Below are positions 7,757 through 11,717 of a DNA stretch of 11,717 nucleotides, piece by piece (the first letter of the stretch is position 1; each line of letters opens with the position of its first letter). Position numbers and translations under genes: made by a program. The stretch is taken from positions 19,874 through 31,590 of the forward strand of contig DHFW01000046.1 of NCBI GenBank assembly GCA_002402465.1, in the 5' to 3' direction. The notes beneath the pieces are model-generated. The model saw only the letters and a list, made by a program, of their open reading frames with translations, was not told where the DNA came from and did not search any database. This DNA is from Bacteroidales bacterium UBA4814. Lineage in GTDB: Bacteria > Bacteroidota > Bacteroidia > Bacteroidales > UBA7960.

Positions 7757-9667
7757 ATGCGAAACATCACCATTTTTTTTGTTTTTTTTATAATGGCTGG
7801 CCTGGCCGGCACCGTCAAAGGCCAGGCACCTTCTGACACCTTGCCCGAAGTGCAGCTCCCGCTGCGACCTGCCGAAGCTTCGGAATACATTATGAAGCTG
7901 GTGGAAAAAAACGAGCTTTGGAGAAACGATAATGACTCGCTGAGAATTTCGCTCCGACGCCTGGTTGATCATTACCACCAGCCTTTCGACAGTGTGGAAG
8001 TGTGGTTTGGCAAATACCCCTTCAACCCGGTTGAAATAGTGCCAGGAAGTATTGTGAAACACGACACCATTCCGCTAAAATGGCTCAATGAATCCTTATT
8101 TTTTGTGGACACCGTAGCCCTTGAAAAGGAGCCCTACGTTTATCGCGAAACGGTGGTTATGAAAGCCGTTGACTCGCTCAGTCTTCCTAACCTGAGAATG
8201 GTACCCGGGCTTAAGGAAATGGTGGATTCGCTGTGGAACAACCTATTTCAGGGAACGGATACCATCAGGGAAGTTTTTATTGACCGGGCCTACCTGGAGC
8301 AAAAAAGAATCAGGCTTCATGAGATTGAAAGCGGGCGCATAACCCCGCCCCTGCTGCCACGCGGCAGCCGAAAAACCTACCGGTTTATGCCCGACTCGAT
8401 GAGCATTGTGGTAACCGAAGGCAGGCGGGCGCTTTTTGCCAGCCCCGACTCGCCCTTTTATATTGTTCCCAGTAGCGATATGCCCGATTCGCTGCAGCAG
8501 GCCGTAAAAACCCTGCTCGACCACACCTACCGGCGCGACTCTACGCTGATATACATAAACGACAACAACGGATTCAGGATGCCCTTCTGGCTCAGTACCG
8601 GTAAAGACGACCTTTACCGCTTCTGGGCCCGTAATGCCAACCGCGATTCGGTGACCATTTGGCTGGGCAACCCCTCGCGCAATAACCTTACCCTGGCTCT
8701 TGAAGATGAAGTAATAATTGAGCATCTCGTAAAAAGGGCCGTCGATGAGGTGGTTATACCCCTCAGCCGCCCGCAGATAAGCCTGGCAAGCGTAAGACCT
8801 TTGCAGGAAATACCCATTTACTGGGATTACGGCCTTACCAACTCCCTGTCGCTCAACCAGAACTTCCTCTCGAACTGGTCGCGGGGGGGCGAGAGCTCCA
8901 TTTCGGGAATGCTTGACATTAGCGGCAGAGCCCGCTACACCAATAAAGAAAACAACGTGCAATGGACCAACTCGGCCCGCATAAGGTTCGGTACCATCGG
9001 TACCATTGAACCCGGCTTTAAAATCAACAACATACGCACCAGCACCGACATCATTGAAATTAACTCGCAGTATAACAAGAAAATCAAAAACAAATTCGAC
9101 TTCAGCTCGGTGTTCTATTTCAAGACCCAGCTTGCCAAGGGCTATCGCGTGCCCAATTTCGACGAACCGGTATCAAAGTTTCTGAACCCCGGTGCGATGA
9201 CCATTGGTGTGGGCGTGGAATATAAACCCAACGACAAAACCCAGATCAACTTCTCGCCCCTGTCGTATCGCAACACCTTTGTGCTCGACACAGCCAAAAT
9301 AAACCAGACATTGCACGGGGTTGAAAAAGACAAGCGTGCCAGACAGGAAATGGGGGGGCAATTGATGATTAAAAACTCACTGAAGATCAAGGACGACATG
9401 ACCATTAACAACTCCATCCGCCTGTTTTCGAGCTACCTGAACAAGCCCCAAAATGTGGATGTGGACTGGGAAATGAGCCTGGAGAGACAAATCAGCTACC
9501 TGTTTTCTATTCGGCTCAATGTACACCTTATTTACGACGATGACATGCGCTTTCCGGTGCTCGACGATGACGGCGAGCCCGTGCTGCTGCCCGATGGCAG
9601 CGAGCGCAAGGTAGCCAGGACCCAGCTGAACCAGTTCCTGGGCCTGACCTTTTCGTTCAGGTTATAA
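7757..9667 (+). CDS. Exported DUF3078 outer-membrane protein with long N-terminal extension
   Basis: A 636-residue protein counted from the ATG at 7757. The frame could begin at a TTG at 7721, but the ATG gives a clean signal peptide (MRNITIFFVFFIMAGLAG, cleavage near VKGQ), so it is preferred. Residues from about 352 to the end match the DUF3078 pattern: YWDYGLTNSLSLNQNFLSNW followed by RGGESSISG, then alternating beta strands (NNVQWTNSARIRFGTIGTI, KNKFDFSSVFYFKTQ, KTQINFSPLSYRNTF) and the terminal strand FLGLTFSFRL. This family is found in Bacteroidota, has no known role and is predicted to form an outer-membrane barrel. Residues 24-350 are additional, soluble-looking sequence with repeated D-S-L/D-T-I phrases, and I do not recognise them. 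The gene stands alone between the gyrB terminator and a convergent gene. Family call fairly sure; function unknown. Confidence 0.87.
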   Translation: MRNITIFFVFFIMAGLAGTVKGQAPSDTLPEVQLPLRPAEASEYIMKLVEKNELWRNDNDSLRISLRRLVDHYHQPFDSVEVWFGKYPFNPVEIVPGSIVKHDTIPLKWLNESLFFVDTVALEKEPYVYRETVVMKAVDSLSLPNLRMVPGLKEMVDSLWNNLFQGTDTIREVFIDRAYLEQKRIRLHEIESGRITPPLLPRGSRKTYRFMPDSMSIVVTEGRRALFASPDSPFYIVPSSDMPDSLQQAVKTLLDHTYRRDSTLIYINDNNGFRMPFWLSTGKDDLYRFWARNANRDSVTIWLGNPSRNNLTLALEDEVIIEHLVKRAVDEVVIPLSRPQISLASVRPLQEIPIYWDYGLTNSLSLNQNFLSNWSRGGESSISGMLDISGRARYTNKENNVQWTNSARIRFGTIGTIEPGFKINNIRTSTDIIEINSQYNKKIKNKFDFSSVFYFKTQLAKGYRVPNFDEPVSKFLNPGAMTIGVGVEYKPNDKTQINFSPLSYRNTFVLDTAKINQTLHGVEKDKRARQEMGGQLMIKNSLKIKDDMTINNSIRLFSSYLNKPQNVDVDWEMSLERQISYLFSIRLNVHLIYDDDMRFPVLDDDGEPVLLPDGSERKVARTQLNQFLGLTFSFRL

Positions 9668-9678
9668 ACCAAAAAATA

Positions 9679-10842
9679 TTAGCGGATTTTCTGCTCCAGG
9701 CTAAGCACTTTGTCGTAAATGCGAAGCATTCGATACAATTCGTGAAGCCGCCTGAGTACCTGCTGGTCATCGGGCTCTTTATCGTACACCTGATCGAGCC
9801 AATACACGGCCTGCTCAAAAGCAGCCGTTGACTTCTGGCGCTCGAGCAGCACCAGGCTAATGTTGGTCATCGTGCGCGTGCTTTCCTCAATGTCCACACC
9901 AATGTTGTAGTAGCAGGTGGCCAGGTTCAGGTAAGTCATGTGTTCGTCGGGCGCCAGCTCAATGGCAACTTTATAGGCGGCAATGGCATTTTCAAAATCT
10001 TCGATATGCTGGTAAATAATCCCTTTGGTGTTGTGGTACACAAAGTTGGTCGAATCGCGCAAAATGGCCTGATCGAGCACCAACACGGCCGAGGAATACT
10101 CTTCGCGGAGCAGGTGAATCTCGGCCAGCAGCAACACCAGGGTTTCGTTATCGTTGTACTTTTCAATGCCTTCTCTCAACACGTTTTTCCCTGCAAGGGT
10201 ATCGCCTTTTGCCAGGCAGGCATTGAATAGCAGGTGGGCCACGTTGGGCGAATAACCGTACTCGTGCAACCTTGCCAGGTAGTCTGCAGCCTTTTCCCAT
10301 TTCCGGGCCTCATAAGCCGCCAGGGCGGCATTATACACCAGGTTGGTGTCGGCCTTCAACCCAAACTGAGGCCGCTGGGTAATGTCGAGGGCATGCTCAA
10401 AAGCCCTGAGGGCTTCCTGGTATTCCCGGTTGCTGAAATGCTTTTCGCCGGCTTTCTGAAAATCGTTGGCCAGCAGCACATACCTGGGCAGCAATTGCTT
10501 GTCGAGGCGCCCGTTCTTGTCAAGCGAGTCGGCCTTTTCGAAGGATTCGAAAGCCACATACAACTGATCGGGATAAAGCTCAAAGAGTTTCTTATCGTTT
10601 TTGCTCATGCCTTCGCGGTAGGCCTTTTGGCTGAGCAGGCCACGGGCATACCAGGTGCGGGGCCAGCCGGCAGCCTCTTCGCTGCTTATCAGCTCTTCAA
10701 CAGCCACTTTGGCCTCGTTGTAACGGGCCGTTTCAATAAGGTGAAAAACCGGCACCAGCTGGGCTTTTTGCAGGGGAGTAAAAATTGCGCAACCCGACAG
10801 GAGAAAGTTTAAGACCAGGGGTATCAAAAATAGTTTCTTCAT
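9679..10842 (-). CDS. TPR lipoprotein
   Basis: A 387-residue protein with a lipoprotein signal peptide: MKKLFLIPLVLNFLLSGC, where LSGC is the lipobox and Cys18 would be lipidated. The residues after the cysteine (AIFTPLQK) lack the acidic cluster typical of Bacteroidota surface-export signals, so a periplasm-facing membrane anchor is inferred. Five or six TPR-like units follow, at about 125-157 (HFSNREYQEALRAFEHAL), 166-198, 200-230, 232-264, 266-298 (the clearest, ending AIAAYKVAIELAPD) and 300-356. The role is probably protein-protein scaffolding in the envelope; no partner can be named. It converges with the DUF3078 gene, with only 11 bp between stop codons. A -7 box lies about 83 bp upstream of its start codon. 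The ATG at 10842 is fixed by the signal peptide. Confidence 0.92.
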   Translation of the reverse strand: MKKLFLIPLVLNFLLSGCAIFTPLQKAQLVPVFHLIETARYNEAKVAVEELISSEEAAGWPRTWYARGLLSQKAYREGMSKNDKKLFELYPDQLYVAFESFEKADSLDKNGRLDKQLLPRYVLLANDFQKAGEKHFSNREYQEALRAFEHALDITQRPQFGLKADTNLVYNAALAAYEARKWEKAADYLARLHEYGYSPNVAHLLFNACLAKGDTLAGKNVLREGIEKYNDNETLVLLLAEIHLLREEYSSAVLVLDQAILRDSTNFVYHNTKGIIYQHIEDFENAIAAYKVAIELAPDEHMTYLNLATCYYNIGVDIEESTRTMTNISLVLLERQKSTAAFEQAVYWLDQVYDKEPDDQQVLRRLHELYRMLRIYDKVLSLEQKIR

Positions 10843-10866
10843 TTTGATTATTCTGTTATTAATCAG

Positions 10867-10889
10867 TGCCCGCGGAAGGTGGCCGGGCA
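10867..10889 (-). other. Hairpin in the leader of the TPR lipoprotein
   Basis: TGCCCG (10867-10872) and CGGGCA (10884-10889) form a perfect 6-bp GC-rich stem with an 11-nt loop. It falls inside the inferred 5' untranslated leader of the lipoprotein transcript, about 25 nt before the start codon. No T run follows on either strand, so it is not a terminator. A regulatory role is possible but unproven. Confidence 0.4.
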
Positions 10890-10924
10890 GTAAAACGATC
10901 CACCGATGCCTGCCGCTGGAAATG

Positions 10925-10932
10925 CAAAGATA
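10925..10932 (-). promoter_or_regulatory. TPR lipoprotein promoter, -7 box TATCTTTG
   Basis: Read on the minus strand this is TATCTTTG, an exact match to the Bacteroidota -7 consensus TAnnTTTG. The expected transcript start is near 10918, giving a leader of about 75 nt. No good TTG -33 element is seen; TTCTG near 10956-10960 is the closest sequence in the right range. Confidence 0.55.
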
Positions 10933-10992
10933 ATGAGAAGCGGGGAAAATTTATGCAGAAGATCAGCTTGGTCTGTGCATGTGAACTTTAGT

Positions 10993-11065
10993 GGGAAGGC
11001 TTTGATTTATGATTGATGATTTATGAATGGTGATTTAAAAGAAAAGGTGTTAGCAGACAACTCCC
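10993..11065. repeat. Composite repeat, copy A (contains 7-bp tandem units)
   Basis: It begins GGGAAGGCTTTG and contains five 7-bp units at 11004-11038 (GATTTAT, GATTGAT, GATTTAT, GAATGGT, GATTTAA). It then runs through AAAGAAAAGGTGTTAGC to ACTCCC. The same order of parts recurs in copy B at 11123-11201. It is noncoding. Confidence 0.75.
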
Positions 11066-11100
11066 CCCTGCCGGCCGGCAGGCAGGCTTTGGAGGGGGCT
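11061..11100. repeat. Nested GC-rich palindromic element
   Basis: A perfect 16-bp palindrome, CCTGCCGGCCGGCAGG (11067-11082), sits inside a larger inverted pair, CCCCCT (11064-11069) with AGGGGG (11093-11098). The outer CTCCCCC...TTTGGAGGGGGCT pattern resembles a dispersed intergenic repeat I know from Bacteroidota genomes. The inner palindrome looks inserted into it. No T tract follows, so it does not look like an intrinsic terminator. Confidence 0.65.
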
Positions 11101-11106
11101 GGCGTG

Positions 11107-11122
11107 TCCGCTCACCAGCGGA
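11107..11122. repeat. Small perfect hairpin
   Basis: TCCGCT (11107-11112) and AGCGGA (11117-11122) form a 6-bp stem closed by a CACC tetraloop. It lies between the GC-rich palindrome and composite repeat copy B. No T run follows. Confidence 0.5.
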
Positions 11123-11201
11123 GGGAAGGGCTTGGATTAACGATTGATGATTAACGATTAACGATTTAAGATTTTAAGAAAAGGAGTTAGCGGGGACTCC
11201 C
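11123..11201. repeat. Composite repeat, copy B (contains 7-bp tandem units)
   Basis: It begins GGGAAGGGCTTG and contains six 7-bp units at 11135-11176 (GATTAAC, GATTGAT, GATTAAC, GATTAAC, GATTTAA, GATTTTA). It continues AAGAAAAGGAGTTAGC and ends ACTCCC. It mirrors copy A in order but differs in the number and sequence of units. It is noncoding. Confidence 0.75.
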
Positions 11202-11210
11202 GAGGTCATT

Positions 11211-11252
11211 GATTACCGATTACCAGTTACCAGTTACCAGTTACCAGTAACC
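11211..11252. repeat. Third 7-bp tandem array
   Basis: Six consecutive 7-bp units: GATTACC, GATTACC, AGTTACC, AGTTACC, AGTTACC, AGTAACC. The period equals that of the arrays in copies A and B, and the first units share the GATTA core. Confidence 0.85.
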
Positions 11253-11258
11253 AATTGC

Positions 11259-11287
11259 ACCTGGTTCGGTACAAGTACCTTCCAGGT
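11259..11287. repeat. Two-stem compound hairpin
   Basis: ACCTGG (11259-11264) pairs with CCAGGT (11282-11287). Inside it, GGTAC (11268-11272) pairs with GTACC (11275-11279) around a 2-nt AA turn, with a 3/2-nt internal loop between the stems. It lies between the third 7-bp array and the ACGT array. Its short turn and lack of a T run argue against a terminator. Confidence 0.6.
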
Positions 11288-11298
11288 TCAAACCTAAA

Positions 11299-11385
11299 AC
11301 GTGATTAACACGTATTTAACACGTAGTTCATACGTTTTAAAACGTTTAAGATACGACTCAACTACGTCTAAACTACGTCTTAAAT
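11299..11385. repeat. Eight-unit 11-bp ACGT array with dyad symmetry
   Basis: ACGT (once ACGA) occurs at 11299, 11310, 11321, 11332, 11342, 11353, 11364 and 11375. All steps are 11 bp except the central one, which is 10. Spacers are AT-rich and follow roughly nnTTAAC on the left. The short central step creates a perfect 14-bp palindrome, ACGTTTTAAAACGT (11332-11345), and the motif positions are symmetric about 11338/11339. It is noncoding. Confidence 0.9.
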
Positions 11386-11442
11386 CAGGATATGGTAGCT
11401 TGCTGAATGGTGGCTGAAAAGCACTTCTGTCAGCTTGATCCA

Positions 11443-11544
11443 AGATTCCTCACTCCGTTCGGAATGACATTTACTTAAGTCTTTCGGAGTAAAAAACCGA
11501 AAACGCCCTGTCATTTCGATCCCGCATGTGCGGGAGAGAAATCT
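11443..11544. repeat. Facing pair of related intergenic elements
   Basis: The left arm (11443-11469) runs from AGATTCCTCACTCC to GGAATGACA. The right arm (11509-11544) runs from TGTCATTTCGATCCC to GAGAGAAATCT. Taken as reverse complement, the left arm follows the same scheme as the right, TGTCATTyCGA...GAGrAATCT. The right arm also holds an internal hairpin, CCCGCA-TG-TGCGGG (11521-11534). Sequences of this type recur between genes in many Bacteroidota genomes. Confidence 0.65.
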
Positions 11545-11578
11545 AAAAGAATTCACCAGACATTGGTATTTTTTTTAT

Positions 11579-11592
11579 ATTGCGCTTGCAAT
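11579..11592. repeat. Small hairpin upstream of the partial recombinase
   Basis: ATTGC (11579-11583) and GCAAT (11588-11592) flank a GCTT loop about 30 bp before the recombinase start. It follows an eight-T run (11569-11576) and could be a binding site or chance; no function can be assigned. Confidence 0.3.
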
Positions 11593-11620
11593 CGTTGTTT
11601 TCCGCGAAAGCGAAAAAGAA

Positions 11621-11717
11621 ATGCTTAAAATGAAAAGCCCGATCAGGATAACTAAAGCCCGGCATCGCGGCGAAGACCGCTTGTTTATTTCATTTGAGTA
11701 TGACAAGGAATTGATTG
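11621..11717 (+). CDS. Tyrosine recombinase/integrase, N-terminal fragment (truncated by window edge)
   Basis: An open frame of 32 codons runs off the right end. Its start reads MLKMKSPIRITKARHRG and continues EDRLFISFEYDKELI. This resembles the N-terminal region of Bacteroidota tyrosine-type recombinases, which open with a short beta segment (basic-R-G-x-x-x-L/I-x-I-x-F) followed by a Y/F-D-K-E-L-I helix, ahead of the SAM-like and catalytic domains. The catalytic R-H-R-Y residues would lie beyond the window, so the call rests on a short stretch. The start could be the ATG at 11621 or the in-frame ATG at 11630. Such enzymes cut and rejoin DNA at specific sites. The dense repeats just upstream are interesting context but are not shown to be its substrate. 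It could instead be an unrelated small-domain protein. Confidence 0.55.
   Translation, partial: MLKMKSPIRITKARHRGEDRLFISFEYDKELI

Noticed and set aside
8243..8962. A 239-codon minus-strand frame inside the DUF3078 gene
   Set aside because: It is the shadow of the DUF3078 coding frame, with no domain, promoter or neighbouring context.
11299..11385. A plasmid or chromosomal origin with iterons
   Set aside because: Iterons are usually longer (about 17-22 bp), no replication initiator gene or DnaA boxes are seen nearby, and gyrB alone does not mark an origin in Bacteroidota.
10990..11390. A CRISPR array
   Set aside because: The repeat units are 7 or 11 bp and contiguous, with no ~25-36-bp repeats separated by unique spacers and no cas genes.

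Overview
The window looks like a chromosomal segment of a Bacteroidota bacterium, probably Bacteroidales-like. The evidence is a typical Bacteroidota GyrB without the long insert of E. coli GyrB, a DUF3078 outer-membrane protein, TAnnTTTG-type -7 promoter boxes, no Shine-Dalgarno sequences at gene starts, and envelope proteins with N-terminal signal peptides. The genes are moderately GC-rich and the right-hand intergenic region is visibly AT-richer.

Layout. Positions 1-134 are a short repeat-bearing stretch with no convincing gene. Positions 135-513 are the RNase P RNA gene (rnpB, class A). It is followed by a two-gene unit: a 1023-residue exported tetratricopeptide (TPR) protein (575-3646) and a 571-residue outer-membrane beta-barrel protein (3685-5400), closed by a strong intrinsic terminator (5458-5503). 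gyrB (best start 5595, end 7562) has its own -7 box and its own terminator (7584-7618). Next comes an exported DUF3078 protein with a long extra N-terminal region (7757-9667). It converges, with an 11-bp gap, on a minus-strand TPR lipoprotein (9679-10842).

Positions 10843-11620 hold no gene. The first ~90 bp are the leader and promoter of the TPR lipoprotein. The rest is dense with short-period and palindromic repeats: two diverged copies of an ~80-bp composite repeat built on 7-bp units, a nested GC-rich palindrome, a third 7-bp array, a compound hairpin, an eight-unit ACGT array of 11-bp period that is dyad-symmetric in spacing, and a facing pair of related ~30-bp elements. At the right edge (from 11621) begins a truncated open frame that resembles the N-terminus of Bacteroidota tyrosine recombinases.

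How the genes relate: rnpB (tRNA processing) and gyrB (DNA supercoiling) are housekeeping. The other four complete proteins all carry export signals and look like envelope components: two TPR scaffolds and two outer-membrane barrels. The TPR-barrel pair at 575-5400 is probably cotranscribed and may act as one envelope unit, but its function cannot be read from the sequence. The repeat-rich region beside the recombinase is the least explained part of the window.
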